Shown: positions 16,581 through 25,136 of the stretch, piece after piece
Numbering within the stretch: the stretch's first letter is position 1
How the letters are laid out: each line of letters begins with the position of its first letter
Source of the DNA: Chloroflexota bacterium
GTDB lineage: Bacteria > Chloroflexota > Anaerolineae > Anaerolineales > UBA11579
Length of the DNA: 64,000 nt
Reading direction: 5' to 3'
Assembly: GCA_013112575.1 (NCBI GenBank)
Contig: JABFGG010000001.1
Coordinates: 186,001 to 250,000 of the forward strand
The notes under the pieces: model-generated
Database searches by the model: none
What the model was told of the DNA's origin: nothing
The model's input: the letters and a program-made list of their open reading frames with translations, nothing else
Translations under genes and position numbers: made by a program

Positions 16581-17216
16581 TTATTCACCGAACAAGGCTG
16601 CTTCTAAAGCCAGCAGGCTGTTGCGCATGACGTCAAGATCGCTTTGGGCAGCAAAGGTGTCACTGTCAATGCCCTCCTGTACCAATGTCAGACGAGTGCG
16701 CAACTCGTCGACGGTGTCGTAGAGGCTGTTCTCGACATTGGCGCGTAAGTTAATGAGCTTGAGATCGGTGTCTTCGAGGGCGGCTAAAGCATTTGTGGGG
16801 TCGTTTTGGGCCAGGGCCATCTGGGCGTAGCTGACATCGACCAATACGTTCAACAGGCTGAGGTGCACTTCGGCACGGTCGCGCTCATCGCGGACGACCA
16901 GAAGTTCGTTGACCTCGGTTTGCAGGTCAGAGATCTCAGCTTCCAGATCAGTGATCTGCTGGTTGGCGGAGCTTAGTTCGCCTTTCAGTTCCTGGATGCG
17001 TTCTGCACGGGGCTGCACCTGCACGAACCAGGTGAGAGCGATGCCCAGGGCAAAGACCACGCCAAGGCCAACGGCCCAGCGCAAGGCCACCCGCAAAAAA
17101 CGGTTGAAGCGCGAGGGTTGCTGGGGTTCGCCTGTGACTTTTTCTTCAGTCGAGGACACGGGGGTGTCGTGTGCGGCTTCGGGTTGTTCCTGTGCTACTT
17201 GTTTCTCCTCGTCCAT
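16581..17216 (-). CDS. Membrane-anchored coiled-coil protein, unknown
   Basis: 211 residues from ATG 17216, which has AAAGGA before it; the longer open frame upstream lacks a ribosome site. An acidic Gln-rich cytoplasmic N-tail of ~48 residues precedes one membrane helix (VALRWAVGLGVVFALGIALTWFV). A heptad-type coiled coil follows (RIQELKGELSSANQQITDLEAEISDLQTEVNELL), then a helical region. The layout resembles a single-pass anchor with an external coiled coil, but no family is recognised. Confidence 0.65.
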   Translation of the reverse strand: MDEEKQVAQEQPEAAHDTPVSSTEEKVTGEPQQPSRFNRFLRVALRWAVGLGVVFALGIALTWFVQVQPRAERIQELKGELSSANQQITDLEAEISDLQTEVNELLVVRDERDRAEVHLSLLNVLVDVSYAQMALAQNDPTNALAALEDTDLKLINLRANVENSLYDTVDELRTRLTLVQEGIDSDTFAAQSDLDVMRNSLLALEAALFGE

Positions 17217-17283
17217 TGCAAATCCTTTATGTTTTGTTGAGGCGATTCTACACGATTTGAGCATGATATACTGACGGGCTTTC

Positions 17284-18186
17284 ATGGAAACTAAAAAGAA
17301 TCCCCAACTGATTGCCATCTTGCAGGCCTTGTTGGTCACTGTGCTGTGGTCGACTTCCTGGGTGCTGATCGTTATAGGACTGGAGGATATCCCCGCACTG
17401 ACCTTTGCCGGCTTGCGTTATACGCTGGCCTTTGTGGCCTTGCTGCCCTTCTTCTTGCGTAATAAGCGAGCTACTCCCCTGCGAGAATTAAATCGTAGCG
17501 ACTGGCTGTGGCTGTTGGCCTTGGGGCTGGTGTATTACACGATCACACAGGGCACGCAGTTCGTGACCCTGCAATTCCTGCCAACGATCACTTTCAGCCT
17601 GCTGCTCAACTTCTCGGCAGTGTTCGTGGCCTTGCTGGGCATCCCCTTTCTGAATGAACGGCCCACGGCTTTGCAATGGCTGGGCATTGGCGTATTCATC
17701 GCGGGGGTGTTAGTGTACTTCTATCCGGTGATCATCCCGGCGGGCTTATTCTTTGGCTTCCTGATGGCAACCATCCACATTCTTTCCAACTCGGCAGCTT
17801 CCATTCTGGGACGGTTCGTCAACCGGGGAGGGAAATTGCACCCGTTGACGGTGACGGTGGTGAGCATGGGGATTGGGTCGCTGGTGTTGCTGGGGACGGG
17901 CATTGTGGTTGAGGGTGTGCCTGTGCTGGACTGGCGCGGTTGGGCCATCGTGATCTGGCTGGCGATTGTCAATACGGCCTTTGCCTTCACTTTATGGAAT
18001 CACACCCTGCGCACTTTGAGCGCGACACAGTCCAGCATGATCAACAACACCATGCTGGTACAGATCGCTATCCTGGCGTGGATCTTCCTGGGAGAACGGA
18101 TTACCGGTATGGAAGCTGTGGGCCTGGCGATTGCGCTGGTGGGGTCTTTGATGGTGACGTTGCGGCGGGAGACGGGATCACCCTAA
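17284..18186 (+). CDS. EamA/DMT-family transporter
   Basis: 300 residues with ten hydrophobic segments in two EamA repeats. Typical features are the N-terminal LWSTSWVLIVIGL, the FLNERPTALQWLGIGVFIAGVLVYF repeat end, and the matching LGERITGMEAVGLAIALVGSLMV in the second half. These carriers export or import amino acids, sugars or other metabolites; the substrate is unknown. A strong terminator follows. Confidence 0.85.
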   Translation: METKKNPQLIAILQALLVTVLWSTSWVLIVIGLEDIPALTFAGLRYTLAFVALLPFFLRNKRATPLRELNRSDWLWLLALGLVYYTITQGTQFVTLQFLPTITFSLLLNFSAVFVALLGIPFLNERPTALQWLGIGVFIAGVLVYFYPVIIPAGLFFGFLMATIHILSNSAASILGRFVNRGGKLHPLTVTVVSMGIGSLVLLGTGIVVEGVPVLDWRGWAIVIWLAIVNTAFAFTLWNHTLRTLSATQSSMINNTMLVQIAILAWIFLGERITGMEAVGLAIALVGSLMVTLRRETGSP

Positions 18187-18188
18187 AA

Positions 18189-18218
18189 GCAAAAAGAGCC
18201 AGGGTAGGCTCTTTTTGC
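18189..18218. terminator. Bidirectional intrinsic terminator
   Basis: GCAAAAAGAGCC and GGCTCTTTTTGC form a 12-bp stem with a 6-nt loop. The stem contains both an A tract and a T tract, so it can stop the transporter transcript and the converging ABC operon. Confidence 0.85.
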
Positions 18219-18261
18219 AGTTGCAGTTATCCTTTTTACCTAATTACACTTTCATGGTGTC

Positions 18262-19134
18262 CTATTTCATCAGCCAGACGTAGCCGTCTTCGAGACTGGG
18301 CTGTTCTTGTACGGCCTGGGGGTAGCGTCCCACATCCGCCCCCACCACACGATAGTTGACACCTTCCGGCATGTGCTGCATGGATACGATGGTCAGACCA
18401 GCGTTGGGCTTGGCGCCATCAGGGCTGGTGATGGTCCAGACGTGATCCTTTGCTAACTGGGTCAATTCCGCTGGATTGCCCTGGTAGCGGACCTCTCCTT
18501 TGGATAATACAGTCATGTTGCGGCAGGTCTGTCCTATGTCACCAACAATGTGGGTGGAGAGCAGCACGAAGCGCTTGGCAGCCAGTTCCACCAGGAGGTT
18601 ACGGAAACGGATACGCTCTTCGGGGTCCAACCCCGCTGTAGGCTCATCGACGATCAAGATCCTGGGGTTATTGACCAGAGCCTGGGCAATGCCCACGCGG
18701 CGTTTCATGCCACCGGAATAACCTTTGATCTTGCGGTCGGCGACGTCCAGCAGGGAAACCATTTCCAATACAGCCTGGACGCGCTTCTTGCGCAATTGCG
18801 GATCATCCACCCCTTTTAAGATAGCCATATAGTCCACGAACTGGCGGGCGGTCAGGTCTGGGTATAGACCCAGCTCTTGCGGTAAATAGCCCAACTGGGC
18901 TTTAACCTGGCGCCTGCCTTGATCTGTTTTCATGTCGTTGCCATTGACCCAAACGCTGCCTGCGCTGGCATGCACGATGCCCGCCAGGATGCGCATGAGA
19001 GTGGTCTTGCCCGCGCCGTTCGGCCCCAGCAAACCGTACATGCCCTGCTCTATGGAGAGGTCGATGCCTTTGAGGGCGGTGACCGCCTTAGGGCCACTGC
19101 CATAGGTCTTGTGTAAGTTCTTGATCTCGATCAT
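18262..19134 (-). CDS. ABC transporter ATP-binding protein
   Basis: 290 residues. Walker A is GPNGAGKT (37-44), the signature is YSGGMKRR, Walker B is RILIVDEPTAGLDP and the H-loop is LLSTHI. A C-terminal ~60-residue extension is typical of ABC-2 exporters of the NatA/CcmA type. It closes an operon with two permease genes, a membrane anti-sigma factor and an ECF sigma factor, so it likely powers an envelope-stress exporter under that sigma. Confidence 0.9.
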   Translation of the reverse strand: MIEIKNLHKTYGSGPKAVTALKGIDLSIEQGMYGLLGPNGAGKTTLMRILAGIVHASAGSVWVNGNDMKTDQGRRQVKAQLGYLPQELGLYPDLTARQFVDYMAILKGVDDPQLRKKRVQAVLEMVSLLDVADRKIKGYSGGMKRRVGIAQALVNNPRILIVDEPTAGLDPEERIRFRNLLVELAAKRFVLLSTHIVGDIGQTCRNMTVLSKGEVRYQGNPAELTQLAKDHVWTITSPDGAKPNAGLTIVSMQHMPEGVNYRVVGADVGRYPQAVQEQPSLEDGYVWLMK

Positions 19135-19146
19135 GGGAGTAATCCT

Positions 19147-19803
19147 CTAGATATATCTTTCCTGCTTTTTTAGCAAAGTATGTGCGGCCACAAGCAGCAG
19201 GAGTGAAAAGACGGTAAGGGTGATCTGGTTCAAAATGCGCGGCTGGCCAAGGGGATCCATGACGCCATAGAAGAGCAGCACGTTGCGCCAGACAGGCTCT
19301 CGGGCAAACCAGCCTCGCAGCAGGATCTGGATGATCCACAGCCCACCGACGGCAGCCATGCCGCCGTTACTGTTGCGCGCCATGAGAGACACAGCCCCAC
19401 CAAGCACCAGCGTGGTCAGACAGGGGACAAACCACACTAATTGGCGCTGGAAGACGTTCCCCAATGGAGACAAGGAGACACCGAGCAACTGGATAAATAA
19501 TTGAAAGGTCAGGCTGACGAACACGATCACGAAGAGTACCAGGCCCAATCTCTCGGCGATCATTTTCCAGGCTGGGCGTTTGGTGGCAAATTGCAATTCC
19601 AGGGCGCTGTCTTCCAGGAAGGTGTAGGCTGACAACCCACCGGCGAGCAGAGGGAGGGTGAAGCCTAAAAAGGCGCGGACCACACTATATTGCCTGTCCC
19701 CAGTCATTAACAGGGTGATTAGCATGAACAGCCCCATAACCGCCACCGGCAGCCAGAAATGGTCTTTCTGGAAAGCCTGGAAGGTGTAGTTGAGCCTTGA
19801 CAT
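19147..19803 (-). CDS. ABC-2-type membrane permease, probable
   Basis: 218 residues with six hydrophobic segments, e.g. DHFWLPVAVMGLFMLITLLM and MIAERLGLVLFVIVFVSLTFQLFIQ. It lies between the ATPase gene (12 nt away) and a second permease gene (2 nt away), which is the basis for the call. No specific family motif is seen. Confidence 0.7.
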   Translation of the reverse strand: MSRLNYTFQAFQKDHFWLPVAVMGLFMLITLLMTGDRQYSVVRAFLGFTLPLLAGGLSAYTFLEDSALELQFATKRPAWKMIAERLGLVLFVIVFVSLTFQLFIQLLGVSLSPLGNVFQRQLVWFVPCLTTLVLGGAVSLMARNSNGGMAAVGGLWIIQILLRGWFAREPVWRNVLLFYGVMDPLGQPRILNQITLTVFSLLLLVAAHTLLKKQERYI

Positions 19804-19805
19804 GG

Positions 19806-20585
19806 TTAGGCCCTCTTCTCACGCCAGTTGAGGTAGGCAATCATAGCTGTGAGGGCCAGGGCCGCGCAGCCCAATAGTATGAGAATGTTGGCTACCGCTT
19901 CTGTGTGACTGACGGAGGCCCAATTCGTGGCAACCTTCTCACCGAAAAAGGCAATCATGGGAAACCTTCCAGAGGCGTTCAGCAAGGTGTTGGATACGGT
20001 CGGTAAAACCTGTGGAGACAGGTAATTGCCCCAATACCAGTAGCCGGTGAACATGATCTGGTAAACCCTGACGGGCATGACTAATGGGCAGGCTAGGGAA
20101 AAAGCCGTGACGAAAAAGATGGCCGGGGCGGAGATGAGCATGACGGCCAGCAGACTGTAGAGGACGAAGGCCAGGGGCAAAGCGCTTAAGGTTACCAGGA
20201 TCGTACTGATGAGTATGACGATCACTAATTCAACAGTGAGCATCGAGAAGGCTACCCCAAAATATTTGCCTAGGACGTGAACGAAATTGCCGAGGCCGGT
20301 AGAGCGAAGGATCTCGCGGACACCCAATTTGTCATCGCGCACGGCCCGGTCTGCCGAGGAAACCCCGACAATGACGGGGAAAAACAAGTTCAGAAAGAAG
20401 ACGGTTTGGGCGGCCTCTGCCAGCAATGCCTGGGTGATGTCATCCTCCCTTTGCTGGAATTGAACCCCGGCGTCTGCCCACAAGTAAATGAAAAAGGCAG
20501 CAAATAAAAACATGATGACTAACAGGCTTCTGCGCCGGATAGACATGGAGTACTCGTAGCGCAGCACACCCAAAAACTTTTTCAT
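19806..20585 (-). CDS. ABC-2-type membrane permease
   Basis: 259 residues from ATG 20585; AAGGA lies 7 nt before it and only 1 nt before the earlier ATG, so the inner start is preferred. The N-terminus KKFLGVLRYEYSMSIRRRSL and a first helix followed by a periplasmic section (GVQFQQREDDITQ) are typical of ABC-2 permeases, with five further hydrophobic segments. Works with the adjacent ATPase and second permease. Confidence 0.78.
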   Translation of the reverse strand: MKKFLGVLRYEYSMSIRRRSLLVIMFLFAAFFIYLWADAGVQFQQREDDITQALLAEAAQTVFFLNLFFPVIVGVSSADRAVRDDKLGVREILRSTGLGNFVHVLGKYFGVAFSMLTVELVIVILISTILVTLSALPLAFVLYSLLAVMLISAPAIFFVTAFSLACPLVMPVRVYQIMFTGYWYWGNYLSPQVLPTVSNTLLNASGRFPMIAFFGEKVATNWASVSHTEAVANILILLGCAALALTAMIAYLNWREKRA

Positions 20586-20607
20586 GGTCATTCCTTGAAA
20601 TCCCTGA

Positions 20608-21477
20608 CTAGTTCAACTGCTGGCTGAGTTTTGAGGAGCGCTGCACAAAGACGAACAACAGCAACAGTAAGCAGGCTGATACGAAATAGAGAGCAGCGGG
20701 GTTTTGCCAGAAGCTGAGGAAAAGCACCCCGGTTTGACCAAGCAGAGCTTGCAGGTCAGATGTCAGCAAGAGGTATTTACCCAACCACAGCAGGTAGGAA
20801 ACAAAAATGGCATTGCCTGAATTGGAAAAGATGGACAGGCACAGGCCGAGGGTTGAAAGAAAGGTCATGGGCGCGATCCACTCCAGCATCAAGGGCAGCA
20901 CCAGATCTGCCGGGTATTGGACTGTCAGTCCCCCTGACAGCAGTGTCACAATTACGAAGTTATAGCCAAAGACCAGGGCAGACCGGGCTGCCAGGATCTG
21001 TATCTGGGATATCGGTGTTGAGAGCGTCAGCTCGTAGGCCGGATCATGCTCCTGACCATAGATAAAGGCCAGACCTGCGGCGGAAACCAGCGGGGCCACT
21101 GCATAGATGAAGGCCAGCCTGTCGGCTATGAGCGTGACGACAAAGCCCAAGACCAGGATCAGCAAAGACGCCGGCCATATCTCTTTCTTAACCAACGGTA
21201 CCTGTGAGCGGATGATCTGCCAGGCTTTGACGAAGAAGTTGGTGCGGACTGGTTGGCTTTGGATGCTTTCCAGGGCCTGGCTCAATACATATGGAGGTGC
21301 GGTTTGGCTTTCGTAATCACTGTGGATGACCTGTGAAAGGCCTTGCCACAACTCCAACTCTGCTTTGCATTCCTCACAAGCAGATAGATGTTGTTTCACG
21401 TGGGTCTGTTCGTTGGCTGATAAGGTCCCGGAAGCATAAAAAGGGAGCAAATCGATGATCTTTTCGTGTTTGTTCAT
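20608..21477 (-). CDS. Zinc-finger anti-sigma factor fused to a permease-like membrane domain
   Basis: 289 residues. The N-terminal ~50 residues carry the zf-HC2 anti-sigma signature His30-x3-Cys34-x2-Cys37. The rest has six hydrophobic segments and a stretch (YELTLSTPISQIQILAARSALVFGYNF) that looks like an ABC-2 permease core and not like the usual single-pass anti-sigma anchor. Its start overlaps the sigma stop by ATGA, so the two are translationally coupled. The fusion suggests that the membrane part may sense or join the exporter encoded next to it. Confidence 0.8.
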   Translation of the reverse strand: MNKHEKIIDLLPFYASGTLSANEQTHVKQHLSACEECKAELELWQGLSQVIHSDYESQTAPPYVLSQALESIQSQPVRTNFFVKAWQIIRSQVPLVKKEIWPASLLILVLGFVVTLIADRLAFIYAVAPLVSAAGLAFIYGQEHDPAYELTLSTPISQIQILAARSALVFGYNFVIVTLLSGGLTVQYPADLVLPLMLEWIAPMTFLSTLGLCLSIFSNSGNAIFVSYLLWLGKYLLLTSDLQALLGQTGVLFLSFWQNPAALYFVSACLLLLLFVFVQRSSKLSQQLN

Positions 21478-22070
21478 TCCAGGTCCTCCATCGTCATTCC
21501 GGCGCGGGATAAGCTGCCTTTTAGGCCGTTTTTGGCGTAGTTCAGGCGGCTCTTGACTGTCCCCACCGGCACATTACAAACTTGCGCAACCTCTTTCATG
21601 GTCATGCCTTGATAAAAGACCAGTTCCAAAACGGTGCGATGTTCTACCGACAGCCCATCCAGGCCCGCGCGTAACAGGCTGCTCCGCTCCTGGGAAAGCT
21701 TGCTTTCCTCTGTCTCAAATTCTGAGGGGATTGTTTCCAACGCGGTTTCATCCAAAGGTGAGCTTGCCCTACCCCGGAACGTTTTCATGGCCTTGTTGTG
21801 GACGATGCTGAAGAGCCAGGCGCGTACACTGCCCTCCTTGCGAAAAGTGCCGGCCTTCTGCCAGATGACCAACAGGCTGTCTTGCAGGACGTCATCGGCA
21901 ACATGGTGATCTTTTAGGATGCGTAATGCGTAGCTGTACAACTGCCCGCCATAACGTTCATGCAAAGTGACCAGCGCGGCTTCATCCCCTTTGGAGATAA
22001 GGCGCAGCAGATGGGCATCGTCGATGTGTTGTTCGGTCATTTTTCCCAAAGCTATTTCAAGCATAGGCAT
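21474..22070 (-). CDS. ECF-type RNA polymerase sigma factor
   Basis: 198 residues. Region 2 is LHERYGGQLYSYALRILKDHHVADDVLQDSLLVIWQKAGTF and region 4 is LDGLSVEHRTVLELVFYQGMTMKEVAQVCNVPVGTVKSRLNYA. The start is uncertain: ATG 22070, or ATG 22040 (MTEQHIDDAHLL), which fits the usual sigma N-terminus and has GGGA just upstream. The sigma and anti-sigma genes overlap and lead an operon with an ABC-2 exporter, whose expression they probably control. Confidence 0.9.
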   Translation of the reverse strand: MPMLEIALGKMTEQHIDDAHLLRLISKGDEAALVTLHERYGGQLYSYALRILKDHHVADDVLQDSLLVIWQKAGTFRKEGSVRAWLFSIVHNKAMKTFRGRASSPLDETALETIPSEFETEESKLSQERSSLLRAGLDGLSVEHRTVLELVFYQGMTMKEVAQVCNVPVGTVKSRLNYAKNGLKGSLSRAGMTMEDLE

Positions 22071-22131
22071 GAACGGGCTGTATATCCTGTTTGATGATGC
22101 GGGAAGACATAAAGGATATGTAGCCGTTCAT
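22069..22131 (-). promoter_or_regulatory. Long hairpin in the leader of the sigma-factor gene
   Basis: Two near-identical arms face each other across a 26-nt loop: GAACGGGCTGTATATCC (22071-22087) and GGATATGTAGCCGTTC (22114-22129). They extend outward by AT. The hairpin includes the upstream candidate start codon at 22070. It could regulate translation of the sigma gene or be a protein-binding site. Confidence 0.5.
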
Positions 22132-22211
22132 TAGACATGTTCCAAAAAGACCTGAAAAGGTTCAAAATTGATGCTGGTAGAAGAACACCTGCTTTCCCTC
22201 CGGATAATAAA

Positions 22212-22238
22212 ACACGACCCCATCCTGCCGGGTCGTGT
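22212..22238 (-). terminator. Intrinsic terminator of the luciferase-like gene
   Basis: ACACGACCC and GGGTCGTGT form a 9-bp GC-rich stem. On the minus strand it is followed by TTTTATT and lies just past the stop codon. Confidence 0.8.
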
Positions 22239-22245
22239 GAGAAGA

Positions 22246-23232
22246 TTATCCTAGGAAATGCCGGGCAAAGACCTCTACTTCATCAAGCCCTTTATCGGGT
22301 AATGGCACCAGCACTATGCTATCTGCGCCAGCCTCAACCAGTCGATGGATGGCCCGTTCCCAATCTTCCGGTGCGCCAAGGATAGCCAACTGGTCGATCC
22401 AGTCATTTGGCATTGCAGCTTCCAAGCGTTCGGGTCCACCACTTTCTATAAGCTCTTTGGCCTGGGGCAAAATATTTAGTGGGGCGATTTGTGAGTCCAA
22501 TTTGCCGGAGGCGATGGCTGAGGAAATCAAAGGGCGCAACTGCTGCCGGGCCTTGTCGGTATCTGCATCGGTGCAGGCCCAGGCAAAAACAGTCAAATGA
22601 TGATGGTCTTTGCGACCGGCTTCTTTTTGCCCACTTTCGATCTGCTGCCGCGCCCAGGAAACGTAGGCCGGGGCTGCAAATTCTGCCAGGATGGTGCCGT
22701 CGGCAACCCGGCCAGAAAGAGCCAGGGATTTCGGACCTCTTACGCCCAATGAAATGGGAGGGATGTGTTCAGGAGGATGGACAAGGCTGACCTCGTCAAG
22801 CTGAATGTGCTGCCCATCAAAAGAGAAACTCTCGCCCTTGAGCAATCTGCGCACACTGGTGGTTACTTCTTCCAGGGCTGATAGTTGTGATTTGGGGAAA
22901 GCGTCAATCTGACGCATCCAGCCAGCTACACCGTGACCGATCCCTGGCAACAAACGGCCAGGGAAAAGCCTGGCTAAAGTGGCGATCTCCATGGCGGCAA
23001 ACACCGGGTTGCGTGCAACCGCGGGCATGATGCCCACTCCTACTTTGATCGACTCTGTAAGGGCCAAGGCAGTTGCTGCGGAAGCAATGCCACTACCATA
23101 AAAACAATCTTCCACTACCCAGAGTTCATCGAAGCCAGCCTCTTCAGCGCGGCGGGAAAAATCGGGCAGGTCTTCAGGCGCGTGTTCGCGCCTGAACATG
23201 ATGCCCAGGTTGTAGTCGTTTTTGTTGTTCAT
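22246..23232 (-). CDS. LLM-class (luciferase-like) flavin oxidoreductase
   Basis: 328 residues, full length for the bacterial luciferase / F420 oxidoreductase fold. Recognised by the N-terminal LGIMFRREHAPEDLPDFSRRAEEAGFDELWVVED, the GVGIMPAVARNPVFAAMEIATLA segment and LGVRGPKSLALSGRVADGTILAEFA. It may use FMN or coenzyme F420; sequence alone does not decide this. Monocistronic by its terminator. Confidence 0.88.
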   Translation of the reverse strand: MNNKNDYNLGIMFRREHAPEDLPDFSRRAEEAGFDELWVVEDCFYGSGIASAATALALTESIKVGVGIMPAVARNPVFAAMEIATLARLFPGRLLPGIGHGVAGWMRQIDAFPKSQLSALEEVTTSVRRLLKGESFSFDGQHIQLDEVSLVHPPEHIPPISLGVRGPKSLALSGRVADGTILAEFAAPAYVSWARQQIESGQKEAGRKDHHHLTVFAWACTDADTDKARQQLRPLISSAIASGKLDSQIAPLNILPQAKELIESGGPERLEAAMPNDWIDQLAILGAPEDWERAIHRLVEAGADSIVLVPLPDKGLDEVEVFARHFLG

Positions 23233-23358
23233 AGTTCAAACCTCAATAGAGACAAAAACCAACCCATATTCTACTGGGTTGAAAAGTGGGAGTGCGGATT
23301 GCCTGGGGGAAAACATTAGCCCGGCGATTGCCATGGTAGGGTTGGGTTATTCTGGTTT

Positions 23359-23928
23359 CTACTTGTCTTGCAAGCGCAATAAGATATAAAAAGAGTCTCC
23401 GTCCTCAAATTCCTTATACCTTTCCAAGGCAACAGTATCAAAGCTTGGGCCAATTGTTTTTAGAAGTTCAGCCTCTGTGTAATACACGTGACGAAGACCA
23501 CCCATCTCTTCTTCATTTTCCCCAAACCAGAAGGAATGCATTAACAGCCCATTTTTGTTCAGCAATTCTTTCTGGCGAGAGAAAGAGCGTTGAAGGTCTT
23601 TTTTAGATAAGTGCTGGAGAACTTTGTTAGAGTAAATGCAGTCGAATGTGCGCTCTGTCTCTAGGGTAACAGCGTCCAGTTCCAGCAAATCCGCTGCAGG
23701 GTGTGTTTCTCTATACACGTCAAGAAAAACACTTGAAAAATCTGATCCGGTTACTTTGTAGGATTGAGCTAGTAGATCAAGGTCGGTGCCTGGTCCCATA
23801 CCAAGCTCCAGCACAGTTGACTTGAGAGGAAGGTGTTCTTTTAGAATAGCGATCAGTTCGCTGCCATCATAACCTTCGGCCATTTCAATATATTCTTCAA
23901 TATTTTTTCTCTCATCATAATATGTCAT
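23359..23928 (-). CDS. Class I SAM-dependent methyltransferase
   Basis: 189 residues with a Rossmann methyltransferase core: motif I VLELGMGPGTDLDLLA, VTGSDFSSVFLDVY as the acidic strand-2 end, and FDCIYSNKVLQHLSKKDL as motif post-I. The substrate cannot be read. It has AT-rich flanks and stands next to a remnant gene, so the locus may have been rearranged. Confidence 0.85.
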   Translation of the reverse strand: MTYYDERKNIEEYIEMAEGYDGSELIAILKEHLPLKSTVLELGMGPGTDLDLLAQSYKVTGSDFSSVFLDVYRETHPAADLLELDAVTLETERTFDCIYSNKVLQHLSKKDLQRSFSRQKELLNKNGLLMHSFWFGENEEEMGGLRHVYYTEAELLKTIGPSFDTVALERYKEFEDGDSFYILLRLQDK

Positions 23929-23937
23929 CTAAATTCC

Positions 23938-24018
23938 TTATTTAGCATCATTTAATTCAGGATCTTTAAACTTTTTGCCTGCCACTAGCAAGTCGTTGAT
24001 GGTGACGCTGCGGAAGAA
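23938..24018 (-). pseudogene. Possible C-terminal remnant of a lost gene
   Basis: A short open frame on the minus strand, directly after a TAA, reads FFRSVTINDLLVAGKKFKDPELNDAK and then stops. It looks like the natural C-terminus of a protein but has no start codon or upstream coding sequence. Low confidence; it could be chance. Confidence 0.2.
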
Positions 24019-24133
24019 TTATGTACGTTCGGAACGTTTACTTAATGATTGCTGAACTTTTTGTTCATTTCGTCTAACCACTTGCGTTCATCAACACTCA
24101 ATTCATCGATTCGGGTAAAGCACCCCAGGATGT

Positions 24134-24161
24134 TTGACAGACACCCTAATACTTGTATAAT
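24134..24161 (+). promoter_or_regulatory. Promoter of the small zinc-ribbon-like gene
   Basis: TTGACA (24134-24139) and TATAAT (24156-24161) are 16 nt apart and precede the small gene by about 30 nt. Confidence 0.75.
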
Positions 24162-24192
24162 GTGAATGAGTACCTTTGAAAGGAGGCTAGTT

Positions 24193-24477
24193 ATGGCACA
24201 TACAAATAAGGGTTTTTGCCCAGCATGTGGAACACCAACTTGCATGTTGTATCCAATAGATGATCTCTCTCCAAAAAGCACCAATCCCTATTCAACTTTC
24301 AATAATTTCAACAAGAAACGTGAACATTCTGACCTGTTGAGTAATTTGCCTAAGTTAGAAACTCCTTTGATTAAATTGATTACTACGAATAACTTACTAA
24401 ATATTAATAAAACAGAAAAATGCACGTGTAAGTATATTGGGTCATACAAAGATTCGTTTGATTGTCCAATACACTAA
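24193..24477 (+). CDS. Small Cys-rich protein, possible zinc-binding, unknown function
   Basis: 94 residues. ATG 24193 is chosen because a textbook AAGGAGG lies seven nt upstream; an earlier in-frame ATG at 24166 would swallow that site. Cysteines occur as CPACGTPTC near the N-terminus and CTCKYIG plus a final Cys near the C-terminus, a spacing that could hold one zinc. The middle is Asn/Lys/Leu-rich. The gene is much more AT-rich than its neighbours and has its own consensus promoter, ribosome site and terminator, so it is a self-contained, probably acquired, expression unit. No family recognised. Confidence 0.65.
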   Translation: MAHTNKGFCPACGTPTCMLYPIDDLSPKSTNPYSTFNNFNKKREHSDLLSNLPKLETPLIKLITTNNLLNINKTEKCTCKYIGSYKDSFDCPIH

Positions 24478-24509
24478 AAGAAGAACCGCTCTCCATTCTC
24501 CATATTACT

Positions 24510-24537
24510 AAAAAAACACCTATTTAGGTGTTTTTTT
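24510..24537 (+). terminator. Intrinsic terminator of the small Cys-rich gene
   Basis: An A tract and ACACCTA pair with TAGGTGT and a T tract around a two-nt centre, giving a stem that ends in seven T residues. It is symmetric and may work in both directions. Confidence 0.85.
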
Positions 24538-24701
24538 CGTTTTCACCGAATCTGGTGTAACCAAAAAACGCTTATCAATTGGGCACTTCCAAAATAAGTC
24601 AAAGGGCAGTGCTGTCTCTATAAGCCCAAGAGGAACTTGCTTAGATACTAAACTAGCTTCTTGTGTGTAGCATTACTCTGCTAAGTACGGCTAGTTTGAA
24701 A

Positions 24702-25082
24702 TCATTCCAAATTGTAGCCTGCCTCACGCAAAGCAATAACTGCTTTCTCTACAAGCGTGGTTTTCACCAGAATGAAATCGGTATCGAAGGTGGAGAGGGC
24801 AAAAATACTTATCTGGGCAGCGGCAAGCACTGCTGATATCCCGGCAAGCACACCTGTCATGGAGAGATCAAGCGGCCCAAGCACTTTGATGCAAGACCAG
24901 CCCTCACTTTTTTGATCACTGTTCAACTCAATAGAGGAATCACACACCACAGATAACTCTTCGTCGGTTTTGCCCAGCCAATAGAATTGACTATTGAAGA
25001 TTGAAGCCGGCAATGAAGCCGAGGGTTGAAAGCGGTGGATGGAGAATTCCTGGTCAAGGATGATCAGCGTTGGCTTGTCCAT
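24702..25082 (-). CDS. ACT-domain protein
   Basis: 126 residues from ATG 25082. A longer frame runs upstream through the tRNA gene, which is why that start is rejected. The product has the pattern of two-ACT, CASTOR-like bacterial proteins: a first half ending in FYWLGKTDEELSVVCDSSIEL and a second half with VLGPLDLSMTGVLAGISAVLAAAQISIFALSTFDTDFILVKTTLVEKAVIALREAGY. ACT modules bind amino acids, so a small amino-acid sensor is likely. Confidence 0.8.
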   Translation of the reverse strand: MDKPTLIILDQEFSIHRFQPSASLPASIFNSQFYWLGKTDEELSVVCDSSIELNSDQKSEGWSCIKVLGPLDLSMTGVLAGISAVLAAAQISIFALSTFDTDFILVKTTLVEKAVIALREAGYNLE

Positions 25083-25106
25083 TTTGTATATTCTTCCGTT
25101 AAAAAA

Positions 25107-25130
25107 ATCAACTGCCGTCAGGCAGTTGAT
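25107..25130 (-). terminator. Intrinsic terminator of the tRNA gene
   Basis: ATCAACTGCC and GGCAGTTGAT form a 10-bp stem with a 4-nt loop. On the minus strand, just after the tRNA, it is followed by a run of T residues. Confidence 0.85.
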
Positions 25131-25136
25131 CGTGTG

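Noticed and set aside
24042-24284. Minus-strand frame of 80 codons overlapping the small Cys-rich gene
   Set aside because: It overlaps a gene with promoter and ribosome site on the other strand and has no ribosome site itself. Only the last 25 residues look protein-like.
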